A stretch of 64,000 nt of DNA, from positions 62,001 to 126,000 of the forward strand of contig JANQBS010000058.1 of assembly GCA_033085395.1 (NCBI GenBank). Reading direction: 5' to 3'. A program made the position numbers and the translations under genes. Positions 45,601-56,369 of the stretch are shown piece after piece; within the stretch, counting starts at the first letter, position 1; every line of letters begins with the position of its first letter. Origin of the DNA: Xanthoparmelia taractica. Its lineage: Eukaryota > Ascomycota > Lecanoromycetes > Lecanorales > Parmeliaceae. The notes below the pieces were generated by a model. That model was not told the origin of the DNA. It was given only the letters and a program-made list of their open reading frames with translations, and did no database searches.

Positions 45601-46306
45601 TTTCCCCCAACTTCCTATCAAACTTTCCTGCCATGCACTTGGATTCTTACAGCCACGGGTGGAATCGGGGCAGTGCGTGTTTCTTGTTGGGTCTAAGTAG
45701 ACATGTAGAAAAGATCTGCACAGTCGCAGCAATGAAAAGAAGACATGATCAGTTCGGGCCCGGGGACGGTTTTATGGAAGGCTAATTTGATTAGACGGAG
45801 GGTATAGGCTTTATCGATTCAAGGAGGATGCCTCGGAGACGCTTCTGGAGAATGGAAGGGGAGACATATGAGAACTCATGCACCAGGCCAGACTTAGAGA
45901 GAGCAGCACATATGTTATGCAAGTAGCTACCACTGTTGCCACCTTTCAAACGTAATGGATCTACAGGTAGCAAGCTAAAAATCAGTGACTGATGGATGCG
46001 CACCAACATTCCGAGCAAAGCACTATAAGTATGAATCTTATGCCTCGTTTAAGTACTGTCAGCATCTACGGGGTTTGTTTACTCTGCTTTGCAGACCACG
46101 TGACATTCGCTAGCGCGTGACTTCGGTTTACCCCACCACAACTGTATTGGACTACCCAGTCACCAAGTTGATGGTATGATAACCCTGAGATCCGCAACGC
46201 ATCCTGGATCCTGTCGAAGACGCATTCCTCACCGAGAGCAATACGGATGATGAGGTTATGGACCTGATGTGCTCGAAATGCGGCATTGTGCAGCAAGGGG
46301 TCAAAT
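45601..46306. other. Intergenic, possibly with further exons of uncertain genes
   Basis: It may contain 5' exons of the minus-strand frame above and of the next plus-strand gene (a frame with MCSKCGIVQQG at 46260-46300), but neither can be joined convincingly. Confidence 0.35.
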
Positions 46307-47412
46307 ATGCCAATCAAATACACTCAGCTCGCGCAGAAACTGGACCGCGCTTTTTCGTGTTCTGCAACTTTTGATGATGGCATTCGCGACCTTGGTAACG
46401 GTCGGTGGCTCTTTTGCGATGAGCTGTACAGGACATTTGAAGTAAATGTCAGTTACGAGGGAACCTCCTTTGCAGAAAGGGCAGCATCTACCGTTCGTGA
46501 TTTGGTCTTGCCCACAGACCACGCTATATCCCCTTGGGAGTTTCGATCCTCACTTCAAGATTTCCTTGGACAGTTCTATTCTCTACACCAGCGCTGGGGA
46601 TGTGAGTTCGAACCGCTCACGGAAGAGATTATACGGTCCAGTGCGCAGTGGCAAGAAAGCTGCTTCCTCAAATCGACTCTGATGCCTAAACATACACTCA
46701 ACGAGGCCACCGTAGTTGCGGCGGCCCTTCGCTGTCTTGTTATCTCGTACGAGATAAGCCAAGTTACGTACAAATGGTCAACTCTCTACTTTCAGCGTAG
46801 GGACGAACGCTATGTTCATCTAGCAAACGTGGAACGAAACCCTAGAGGTGAAGATTCGGGTATCCAACCATCTGTAGATGTATGGAGATTAGAATGTGAT
46901 GCCCGATTGCCTGATACTGTTCCGCAAAATAGGGAGACGTTACCGCAGATGCTCCAGAGGACCTTTCAACTGGCGCAGCGTCTCCTGTATCGTGGTCGGC
47001 CTCAGGACTGGCCCGCTTTGTTTTACGTGCTCTGCGTTCTATTGCTAGTCTGTGCGAATATAGACGCCAGTCTATGGACGGAAGCAACCGATCGGGCTGC
47101 AATGGAGACTAGGAAAGCGCTTCGGGAGCTCTGTGATATTTTCCATCACACTACTGGCAGTATGCAGCCATTGAGCTCGGACTTAGATCTTGAACGGTAT
47201 GCGGCGCTGGTGAATGAAAATGAGCTACCCGTGGAGCACTATCGGCGGATGCATCAGATGTGGATAGACAACAGTGAGTTTACACGCGGCTCCACCCAAA
47301 GCAGCAAATAACATAATACACAGAGAACGGCGATGAAGACGAGGAAGACGCTGACGATATGTGGAAAAATCTTGACAGCTTCGTACACGGGATGGACGGA
47401 ATTATTCAATAA
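46307..47412 (+). CDS. Unknown fungal protein, two exons
   Basis: Exons 46307-47273 and 47324-47412 (50-base intron, GTGAGT and CAG) give 351 residues from the first ATG in frame; the frame stays open a little further up, from a TTG at 46286. The protein is helical and without signal peptide: LAQKLDRAFSCSATFDDG, SPWEFRSSLQDFLGQFYSLH, AATVVAAALR-like helix, and a hydrophobic helix ALFYVLCVLLLVCANIDASLW at about 245-265. The last exon is acidic and ends KNGDEDEEDADDMW, LDSFVHGMDGII. Ending of the first frame without splicing would give a non-conserved tail. I do not recognise the family. A zinc-knuckle-like CSKCG lies in another frame just upstream and may mark a missing 5' exon. Confidence 0.7.
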
Positions 47413-49576
47413 GGATTGGTCGACTCTCCCCAAATCTCTCTGGCTTGATGCTAGGCATCGCGCCTCAGTCTATTCTTGGGGAGCAAAAGTTCGATCTAGT
47501 TCTTTTTGCCCTCTACTTCAATCTACAAGGTTAACGACTCGATGTCTAATCTAAAACCATTAACAGTTCAAAGTACAGCAAATAAATCAGCTTATTCTCG
47601 CCCAAGCATTCAAATCAACATTATTATCTCGATCCACCCACTTTGCCGTGATTGTCCTTGCTCGGCCAGCTTACCTACTACAAATCACACTTAGTCAGCT
47701 ACATTCAAATTTGGTATCCACAAAAACATGTACAAGGAACGATACTAGACATGCAGCGCTCATTGGTCCACGCATTAGCACACGAATCTCCCTCTATAAG
47801 CCTCGCAATGCCGAGCTATTCACTGTGAGTTTGCCACGGGAGCTTCACTGACAATGCCTCCGGATCCCCCTCACGTTACTCACAGCGGCCAATATCCTCG
47901 CCTCGAGCTCCTAAACAGACGTACGTCCACGACGGCTGAACCACACCCATGTTCCTTCACCTATGCCAATTTCCCGCGAACAGCACGGCAAAATTAGCCA
48001 CGTTGCTTTATCTTGGGGCATCGAGCCTACAATCTCCTCGATCTTGGGAAGGATGCGATCGTGAAGTATGACGGCAGAGACAATGTTCAAACTTCTTTCT
48101 CCAAGTGCTGGGATTACGACAAAAGTATGACTGTTGGGGGGCGTGCGACACAATCAGAAAATAAGGCAATCAATGTATAAGTATCGAGAAGTTTTAGCAA
48201 CCTCGTATTTGATACATAGACTTTGTTCAAGCAAGGCCGTCGCTATTTCCAGCACCGACACGGAATCTCCGGCCTTACCAGCCTAGCTATACAACATACC
48301 TGTGTCTGAGTGACGGAATAAAATTGATTAGATATTCTAACTATCATATCATCTGTTTCTGGTAGATACTAAATCTTAGTGTTTCGATGCTGCTGACATT
48401 CCGCTGCTTCAATGGCACTTTCAAAAAGAAGAAAAGGTATTCGTCCCGAAACAGCTCATCGAGCCTAACCGACTCTCCAATAGCTCCGCAATCTCGAGGT
48501 TGTTCAACTCCATGAACATTATACGTTTTCCCCTAATCCCACGGTCGACCTGTCAAAGCCACCCGATGTCGATGCCCGCCTGTCTGAGGAATCGCAGCGT
48601 GCACTCATCGTAAAGCCGCACGATAGCTCGCCTCATCGATAACGAGAATGACCGGCGTGTCTGGCAGATTCACAAGTGTCCGCGCTGGCTCCGTCTTTAG
48701 TATCCGGGGCTGCTCGCTCGGGGAAGCAATCGTTTGCTTGCGTAATGGGTGTCTGCTGTTTCCGGTTGTAGGTGGGCAATATATTGGGAATTCCGTACCG
48801 TTTTCGAGTAAGCCCTTTCGGGGCCCTGTTGGCGAAGGCTGGGCCGGGGGTTCGACCGCTATGATTTCTCTCACGAGCTTGCAACTTCAGCGTTGTCGGA
48901 TGGCATGAGGTCAGTCTGGAGTTCCCTAGTTGAGCATTGGAGTCCCCAAGGTTGCATGGCAAATCGTAGGAATATGGTAGTCATGGATTGCATCAGTCCC
49001 TATTCCCAGCTTTCGGAGCAAGTGGCTGAATATCATTGGTTGCAATCAAACACTACTTTATGAACGGTTACCCATTCAGAGAAATTGACAGTCGTGTTTT
49101 GAGAATAGAACTTGGATTTAACAATATCAGTGTCTCTGCACATCGCCCTCACTGTTCTCTCGAGTCTTTTCCCGTATTACAAAAGCGGAATAGCTTGGCA
49201 AAGCAATGACAGGGATAACATGTGGATAAAGTACTGATGATCGACGACGCTAATGCATGCAGAGTGCAACGCCACATCCTCAGCCCTCTGCGAGTACGTC
49301 ATTTATGTATTTTACTCTATTGTATGCCCAGACTCTCACCGGATACAAAGTATAAGAGTTTTTGACAATCCTTTTGGCAATACACTACTCATTCTCGCGA
49401 GCGCCAAGGAGCGTACACACAGCCACAATCAGCTTGAAAAGCACCAAAAGTGAAAGCCTTATATCCCTCCATTTCCTCCAATTCTCTTCCTATTTATTTT
49501 GGAAGCCTACCTCTTGAGGATCCTATTACTCGACTCATTCTTCGTTATAATCCTCCTAGGCAGACTCTTTCCAGTC
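47413..49576. other. Gene-poor stretch
   Basis: About 2.2 kb without a supported gene. A minus-strand frame at 48605-48962 reads protein-like in part (TLVNLPDTPVILVIDEASYR) but lacks a start, splice signals or a family; it may be a relic. The annexin promoter occupies the last few hundred bases. Confidence 0.4.
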
Positions 49577-51196
49577 ATGTCCTACCCTCCAAATCAGGGT
49601 GGCTATCCCCAACAATATGGCGCTCCTCCTCCTCGTAAGCATACTACTCCGTTTGCCATTCGTAACTTACTCGCTCACGGTTTGACAGAAGGGTACCAGC
49701 AGCCTCCGCCGAGCCAATATCCTCCTCAGGGTTACCCGCCTCAAGGCTACCCACCCCAGCAGGGCTACGGTGGCCCTCCCCCACCTGCTCAAGGATATGA
49801 ACAGAGAGGCGGGCTACACGGAGGGTATGCACAAGGTCGGCCACCTCCGTCACCGCAGCAGCAAGGAGGTTATGCACCTCAAGGCCAGTACAACCAGGGT
49901 TACCCACCACCGCAACAGCCACCATATGGAGCCCCTTCACACAGTCCGTACCCCCAACAACAAGCATACCCTCCAAATGCTCAGCAGCCATACGGAGCTC
50001 CTCCTCATAGCCCAAACCCACAGCAGCAAGGGTATCCACCTTCCCAACAGCCATCTTATGGACCACCACCGCCCCAAGGCCAATACCCACCGCAGCAGTA
50101 CGGTGCCCCTCCTCCAAACCAGCAGTATGGTCAACCTCCACCTCCACAGCACGGGAATTATGGCGCTCCACCCCAAGCGTTACCATACGGGGCTCCGCCA
50201 CCCCAGTCCTACGGAAACCCACAGACAGCGCCGACTCCGCCTTCGCCTGGATACGTCCCTGGCCAAGTAGCCCATGTCGATATGTCTCGCCAAGCAGACG
50301 AGTGTCGAAAAGCCATGAAAGGTTTCGGTACCGATGAAGCTGCACTTGTTAGAGTCCTGGCAAAACTCTCGCCCCTCGAAGTCCCAGCTCTAAAGGAAAC
50401 CTTTCGACAACGACACGGCCGCGACCTAGAAAATGATGTCAGAAAAGAAGTCAGCGGATATTTTGAGCTCTGCCTTCTCTCTATCCTTCGAGGCCCCCTT
50501 CAACAAGACGTCTGGTGTTTGGATAAAGCCCTCAAAGGCGCCGGGACGAATGAAGACCTTCTTAACGAAATCTTACTCGGCCGCTCAAACGCAGATATCC
50601 AAGCCATCAAACAAGCCTATCGCCAGACTTATCACCGAAACCTCGAGCACGACGTCCGCGACGATCTCTCCGCCAAGACCGAACGCCTCTTCTCCATGGT
50701 ACTCTCCGCCACCCGACAAGAAGAATCAGCCCCAGTGATCCCCCAATCGATCGACGCAGACGTCTCCGAAATCCACCGCTGCACAGAAGCCAGAGTAGGC
50801 GCCGAAGCATTGACCGTGTGCTCCCTTCTCAGCAAGCGCTCCGACAACCAAATCCGCGCAATCGCCCACGCGTACGAGCACAAGTACCGACGGCCGCTCG
50901 AAAAAGTCCTCGTGAGCGAGTTCTCGGGCCACATGGAAGACGCGCTCGTGCAGATGGTTCGGTGTGGAACGGACAGGGCGATGCGGGATGCCATTAACAT
51001 TGAAGATGCGATGGCGGGGATGGGGACGAAGGATGAGATGCTGATTATTAGGGTTGTGAAGCTGCATTGGAATCCGGCGCATTTGCAGCAGGTGAAGGGG
51101 GCGTATAAGGCGAGGTATAGGCAGGATTTGATTGCGAGGGTTCGGGGGGAGACGAGTGGGGATTATGAGAGATGTTTGGTTGCTATGTTGCAGTGA
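49577..51196 (+). CDS. Fungal annexin (ANXC type)
   Basis: Exons 49577-49634 and 49689-51196 (54-base in-frame intron) encode 521 residues. Residues 1-215 are a Pro/Gln/Gly/Tyr-rich tail made of repeats such as YPPQG and YGAPP, like annexins A7/A11 and known fungal annexins. The core follows with four annexin repeats: KAMKGFG-TDEAALVRVL, KALKGAG-TNEDLLNEIL, a divergent third repeat without the GxGT loop (GAEALTVCSLLSKRSDNQIR), and DAMAGMG-TKDEMLIIRVV. Repeats 1, 2 and 4 keep the GxGT calcium loop. Annexins bind acidic phospholipids in a calcium-dependent way at membranes and in vesicle fusion. In fungi they are not essential and are linked to membrane repair and secretion. The tail is rich in simple sequence and could vary in length between strains. 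Confidence 0.95.
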   Translation: MSYPPNQGGYPQQYGAPPPRKHTTPFAIRNLLAHGLTEGYQQPPPSQYPPQGYPPQGYPPQQGYGGPPPPAQGYEQRGGLHGGYAQGRPPPSPQQQGGYAPQGQYNQGYPPPQQPPYGAPSHSPYPQQQAYPPNAQQPYGAPPHSPNPQQQGYPPSQQPSYGPPPPQGQYPPQQYGAPPPNQQYGQPPPPQHGNYGAPPQALPYGAPPPQSYGNPQTAPTPPSPGYVPGQVAHVDMSRQADECRKAMKGFGTDEAALVRVLAKLSPLEVPALKETFRQRHGRDLENDVRKEVSGYFELCLLSILRGPLQQDVWCLDKALKGAGTNEDLLNEILLGRSNADIQAIKQAYRQTYHRNLEHDVRDDLSAKTERLFSMVLSATRQEESAPVIPQSIDADVSEIHRCTEARVGAEALTVCSLLSKRSDNQIRAIAHAYEHKYRRPLEKVLVSEFSGHMEDALVQMVRCGTDRAMRDAINIEDAMAGMGTKDEMLIIRVVKLHWNPAHLQQVKGAYKARYRQDLIARVRGETSGDYERCLVAMLQ

Positions 51197-52742
51197 GCTC
51201 GAAAGTTGGAGTGGGAGACTACAGGCGAGCTATGTATATAGGTTGATGACGATACGCTACAAGATATGGCCAGCAATTGCAGGTTGGGCTGGTCATTGTA
51301 AAGTGGCTTGGCAATTGAACGCATTGTATTTCTAGGTGCAGACTTCTTCTTCATCTAACGCAATCATCACATCGCTGTGGATTGACGACGAGAGATAGGA
51401 ACAGTACCATATAAATATCATACAATCTGTCTGTCCAACGCATCTTCAATACCACCAAAACTTCAACACTACAGATATCTCTCATAAACATACCATCGCC
51501 TCCACATCGGTCTGATGAAGTGAGCAATCTCCAACCCCAATCTCGTTCCTCCCGAATCGAACTGAAAAACCCACACCGCTCCACCACCTTCTCCGACGCC
51601 AACTTCCTTTCCCTCTCAGACGATGCACCTCCGCTACCCATCTCAGAAAAAGCCATCATCGTCGCAGGGCCACTCCCCCGCCACCCACCCACGACATACA
51701 AATTCAATTCGTCTGGGTGCTCCGTTTCTAGTAGTGTTTGTTGTTGTCGTCTCCATCCGCGGTAGTGATAGCCATTGTCGCAAGCAAGCAAGCCATCGTT
51801 CCTTCCCCTGCAAAATACGCAAAGCCTACGATTTGACTTGCGACGGTGATGGTTTTTGTGCCCTGTCTATCTGCTCAGAGGCTGAGAATGCTTTGCTCTT
51901 ATGGATATCCGACGCTCGATATGAACTGAAGTATGTAGTCCTTTTTTTTGTTTTTCCTTATCGTGTACGAGTACTGTTTGGAGAGATGTTGAAGCTTTGA
52001 CTGTAGGTAGGATTGGCATTTATTTCATTACCTATGCATAGTCAACGGCCACAGATTCTCGACATCTGGAGGACGAGATGGGAAGGATGTGTTTTGTGTG
52101 CCCGCGGTACGGTGCTCAAGACGCGTGTTTTGCACGATGCACTTGACCTGCCTGACTTATGGCCTTGTTTGAGGGCTCATACTGGTCAATGCGAGGATGA
52201 TGGTTGGTACACTGGTTTGTATATCGAAGTGGGGGTTCCTAAAGACTATAAAATCGCTTATAGGAACGATGAGATAATTGGCAATGGTGGTGGCGTTTTC
52301 ACCATCCGACTGAACATCTTTCTGCCAACGGTAGGTTCAACAGCTTTTCCCAAGTTGCCTTTCTCCTCATCCACTTGCGTCGTGCCCTCTGGAAGCGGTT
52401 CCTACTCTTTCTTTGTCGGCACTAGTGGGTCCGCCGTGGGAGGGAATTCGAAAGCAGACGGCGATATGGAAATGAGCTGATGTGGCGAGTCTATGAGCTA
52501 AGGGGACAATGTTGAGGCTGGATTTAACGGGGCGTGATTTTTATAGGCAGAATTCCGCCCTTGACGGGATACCAGCCTCAAGAAAGCTGCCATGGTGCAT
52601 GGGAAAGATATCGGATGGCTGTAATGTTGGATTGAGAATCAGAAGCAATATAAGGTATGATTCAACTTGACTACTAATGCTCTGATTATATGGATACTCG
52701 TTGGTTTTTCGGGTAAGATGGGATTTGATAAGGTTGCGTGGC
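51197..52742. other. Unresolved stretch with possible broken gene
   Basis: Plus-strand frames at 51520-51765 (SEKAIIVAGPLPRHPP) and 52013-52480 (GWYTGLYIEVGVPKDYKIAY) have protein-like composition, and GTATGT/CTGTAG splice-like signals occur at 51930-52009, but no join keeps one frame without a stop. It could be a decayed gene or one with short exons that I cannot place. The end of the GMC pseudogene lies at 52743. Confidence 0.35.
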
Positions 52743-54637
52743 TTACTGATCGCTCTTGATGATATCAGCTGCCTTTTCAGCAATGGCGTATACCAGAGCT
52801 GCAATGTTACCGGATACGTGCGAAGGAATGATGCTTGCATCAACGACCCTAAGACCCCGAACATCGAATACTTTCAGCCGCACATCTACCACCTGTCCCA
52901 GAGCAGCCGTGCCACATGGATGATACTCTGTCCCGGTGTGGGCACGAAGATAGTCTCCCCGTTAATTAGGGTCCTGCATGTCCATATCCGCTTTTGGAAA
53001 GACCCTCGAGCGGGTTTTATCTGCTAAGGGTTTGCTTCGAAACATGGCATCCGCGACACGAGGACCGACTGAGAGCATTTCGACATCCACTCTGCTCTGC
53101 AAATACTGCGGATTGATTTTTGGCTGCATCGTGGGGTGTTTTTTTTTTGAATGTGAATCGATCCCTTTGAAAATGGATGCGAGAGTGCGACGACAATGGA
53201 GCATCGACTGTTTCCTATACCTGGCGCTAAGAGCTTCGTCTGATCGTCAAATCGACTAGGTTCTGTGGTCGCTGGAAGTAACACCAACTGTAGGCTAGCA
53301 GTCAGTGGATCTTTGATCCTCTCGGCAAGAATCTTACGTTCGGCTTTTGTCCATTGATCTGGAGCAGATTCCAATTCTAGATTTACCGCGTGGTTGATCC
53401 TACCCATTTCTTCCGGGGTTGCTATCTGTGCAACTGCAAGGAATGCATTCCCATTTATTCCGTTTGCCAATGGACCTCCTTCACCCAGCCCATACTTCTG
53501 CATGGCTTCTCCTACGATGGCCTCCTGGGTCATGTGATCCAAAGATATTTCGCCATCGACCATATTGTACGACAAGATTGTCACCGGGTGGTCCACGAAT
53601 TGCTCACCAACCCTTTCGTTCTCGATTACGCGCTCTAATCCGACGGATTGGAGAACGTCGTCTCTCCCAATGCCAGAAAGCTCCAGTATTTGCGGCGTCT
53701 GCACCACCCCAGCGGCAAGAATGACCTCTCGTGTGGCAGGAACGCTAAACTCTTTCCCGTTACTCAGGAAAGTCACTCCTGCCGAGATCGGGATGTCTGC
53801 GTTCTGATCTATTAGGATTATTGTCACAGTTGCTTCAGTCAAAAATTTCAGATTGTGCCTTGCAGAATTAGATGCCAAGTATCCAGTCACGGCGTAGCTC
53901 CTCGTGCCAGAGCCCTGACTCCTGTCTATCGTGCTAAGGTTCGTATAGCTTCCCAAATGGGATCCACTCCAAGCATCCTTGAGTGATGTCCATTGCAAGC
54001 CCATCTCGTTTCCAGTCTAATGCCAGGCTTCTTCCACAGGTGCAGACCAATTTCCAAAGCTCGTCTTGATTGGGCCAGAGGTACCATGGAACTCATTCTC
54101 GAATAATCTCATTGTTCTCGGTCCCGTATCTACTTGATCTTGTGCAGGCACTGTCATTGCTTCATGTTTGAGGAAGAACGGCTGAAGGCCAGACCAAGCC
54201 CAGCTCTGATATCCAGTAATCCGGGCCCAGTCGTTGTATTCTGTAGCTTGTCCGCCCACATACATCATGTAGTTGATGGCGCTGGAGCCGCCCAGTACTT
54301 TACCGCGAGGAAAAGCATGGATAAGATTGTTGGTGCCAGGCTGTCCGTTTGTCAGAGGTTCCCCAGCACCATGGAAATAGAAGTCGAGATCATGTTACCT
54401 GCTGTACAGTTTTCAACATCCAATCGTACTCCTCACGCCCGACTAGAGTGGGAAATGCAGCTGGAGTAAGGATGGAGGGTCATTGACCCTTGCAACGCCA
54501 GCATCAAGAACGCCCACAGTAACATCGGGGTTCTCAGAGAGACGAGCGGCGACAGCGAGGCCGGCTGTTCCACCTCCAATAATAAGGTAGTCGAATGGAT
54601 CACCGAGGAAATCCTCAGGGTCGTTTGTGACAGACAT
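52743..54637 (-). pseudogene. GMC-family FAD oxidoreductase pseudogene
   Basis: A full-length GMC oxidoreductase (glucose-methanol-choline type) can be followed: FAD-binding DYLIIGGGTAGLAVAARLSE near the start, GKVLGGSSAINYMMYVGG, DRSQGSGTRSYAV, VILAAGVVQTPQILELSGIG, and the C-terminal HPCGTAALG and GLRVVDASIIP motifs. At least four lesions break it: a frameshift near 54472-54482 before PAAFP; TAG at 54017-54019 after EEAWH; a frameshift at a run of ten T (53139-53148); and TAA at 52962-52964. An intact intron (54341-54398, GTAACA ... CAG) remains. Intact enzymes use FAD to oxidise alcohols or aryl alcohols; many serve secondary metabolism. Four independent lesions make a sequencing error an unlikely explanation for all of them. 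Confidence 0.9.
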
Positions 54638-55206
54638 TTTCGAGTAGCAGAAGGCGAGGAGTCAAACAGTGAGTTGCTGGAGTAAATATAGAGACAAGGC
54701 AGTGATTTATTGCTTTCAAGTATAATATCTGATAAGACTGGCTGGAGTAGACACATAGATGACTTTACAACACTACGGTAGGTTGTAGATTACCGTACCT
54801 TACCTTACCTTACCTTACCTTACGACGCTTGACACTAACTGGCCTTGTTGCGATAGGTAAGGTACGTTACACAACTTACCTTGCTTATTTTCTTCAACTC
54901 CATACATGAATGTACGTTAGGTATGTGTGTACCTTGGGTATGCATGTACCTTTTTTTTCTTTTCCATTGGACGATATACTTACTTGAAAGGGCTCTAGAC
55001 GTGAAAATGTGATGGAACACTAAGAAGTGAACGAACTACTTGGGATTCTTGTCTGGCTTGGCTTGGCTTGTTTATTCATTGGAAGCGACCATATAAGATA
55101 CATAAGTCTGTATCTACTATAGATTTTGCCAGACGGGATAATTAGTAGGTTGGTCCAGGACCGAACTTTAGATCCTCTTTCTCGATTCCAACACACCTTG
55201 TTCAGG
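54638..55206. promoter_or_regulatory. Shared spacer of the divergent GMC and P450 pseudogenes
   Basis: The two broken genes start 569 bases apart and point away from each other, so this was probably a bidirectional promoter. It contains five and a half copies of TACCT (54796-54823) and further TACCT/AGGTA words near 54855-54950. No gene is seen. Confidence 0.5.
54796..54823. repeat. Microsatellite (TACCT)5
   Basis: Five and a half perfect copies of TACCT in the spacer between the pseudogenes. Confidence 0.9.
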
Positions 55207-56369
55207 ATGCATCACTCACTCCTCCCCCAGTGGTGGTCCTACAGCGCGGCCATTGTGCAGCCTCTCGACGTTTCCATCATCCTCTTGACGGGGTTATTAC
55301 TCTACGTATGTTCCCCTCCAATCAAATTTTCCCGTGAATCTTACAAGAGAGCAACGAAAGAAAAACACAGTGGGAATGCACCGTATGTTCTGACTGACTC
55401 TTTATTCTCCTGTATGATAGTGTGTAGCCGTGGCGCTGTATAAGTTGAGCTTCATCCGCGGGGCGAAGCGTCCGGGTCCGCTCATGGAGAGGGTGACGGA
55501 TTGGTATTCTGTTTGGCATATTTGGCATATTTGGAAGGGGACGAGCGGCATAGGGTGCATCTGGTGTACGGTTGGTGGGAGCCTTTTCTGTCTGAATTTT
55601 GCCGTAAGAAGGGAATTAAAGGATGAAAGAAGAGGAACAAGAATGTGAGCAAGCAAACTTCAATCGAGACTGATATACACATGCACCGTGCGAACAGGCA
55701 ACACAGTCACCTACGGCCCCAACCGCATCTCCATCAGCACTGTCAGCGGCCTGCAGGCCGCCTACGGCCCCAAAGGCAACATCCAAAAGTCCCCCGGCTT
55801 CTACAACGTCTTCCGCCACTTCTTCGGCAGCGACAGCACCCTGACGATCATTGACGCCAAGGCGCACGCCCGCAAACAACGCTTTTGTCGCAGGCGCTAT
55901 CGGGCAAGGTGGTCAAGGCGATGGAGGAGCATGTTTTGAACCATGTGAGGACTTTCTGCGATGTCGTGACGGAGACTGAGGTGGAGGGTGGTGAGGAGGG
56001 TTGTGGGAGTGGTGTTGATGTCAGTAAGTGGACTAGTCGGCTTACGTTTGATGTCATGGGGGACATCGCTTTTGGACGGACCTTCGAGGTTTTGAGAGAT
56101 AGTACTAATCGGTATATCCCTTGATGTCCTTCCGCATGGCGTTCATAGTCTTTAAGTCGGACAAAATCCTTTTTCGGTCCCTGGGCGAAGAAACGCGCCA
56201 GTACGAGGCTTTCAGCCCAATTCGACGCCTGCGTGAACCAAGGCTCCGCGTACGAGACGCGAGACATCTTTGCGTCGCTCCTGGAACCTAAGACCGCCAA
56301 CACGAGGGAATCTCTTACGTAGTCCACGCTCGTGAGCGAGAGTAGCCTATTTATCGTGGCTGGTAAGTC
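55207..56369 (+). pseudogene. Cytochrome P450 pseudogene, 5' part only
   Basis: A fungal P450 can be recognised from its N-terminal anchor (SIILLTGLLLY) after ATG 55207, through ERVTDWYSVWH, TVTYGPNRISISTVSGLQAA, GFYNVFRHFFGSDSTLTI, DVSKWTSRLTFDVMGDIAFG and SLLEPK, to VSESSLFIVAG, the part before the I helix. Exon 1 ends in a proper GTATGT donor. Lesions: a frameshift near 55883 (after KAHARKQR), another near 56122 (RYIP then DVLPHGVH in a new frame), and TAG in frame at about 56321 before STLVSE. The oxygen-binding and haem-Cys parts (FxxGxRxCxG) are missing; downstream DNA shows no relic of them. Also, a 9-base duplication (TTTGGCATA) lies at 55514-55532. The wording is close to the large group of fungal P450s used in secondary metabolism. 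Confidence 0.88.

Noticed and set aside
48605..48962. Minus-strand frames of 89 and 109 codons
   Set aside because: Starts are not convincing, no splice signals, no family. Kept only as a possible relic.
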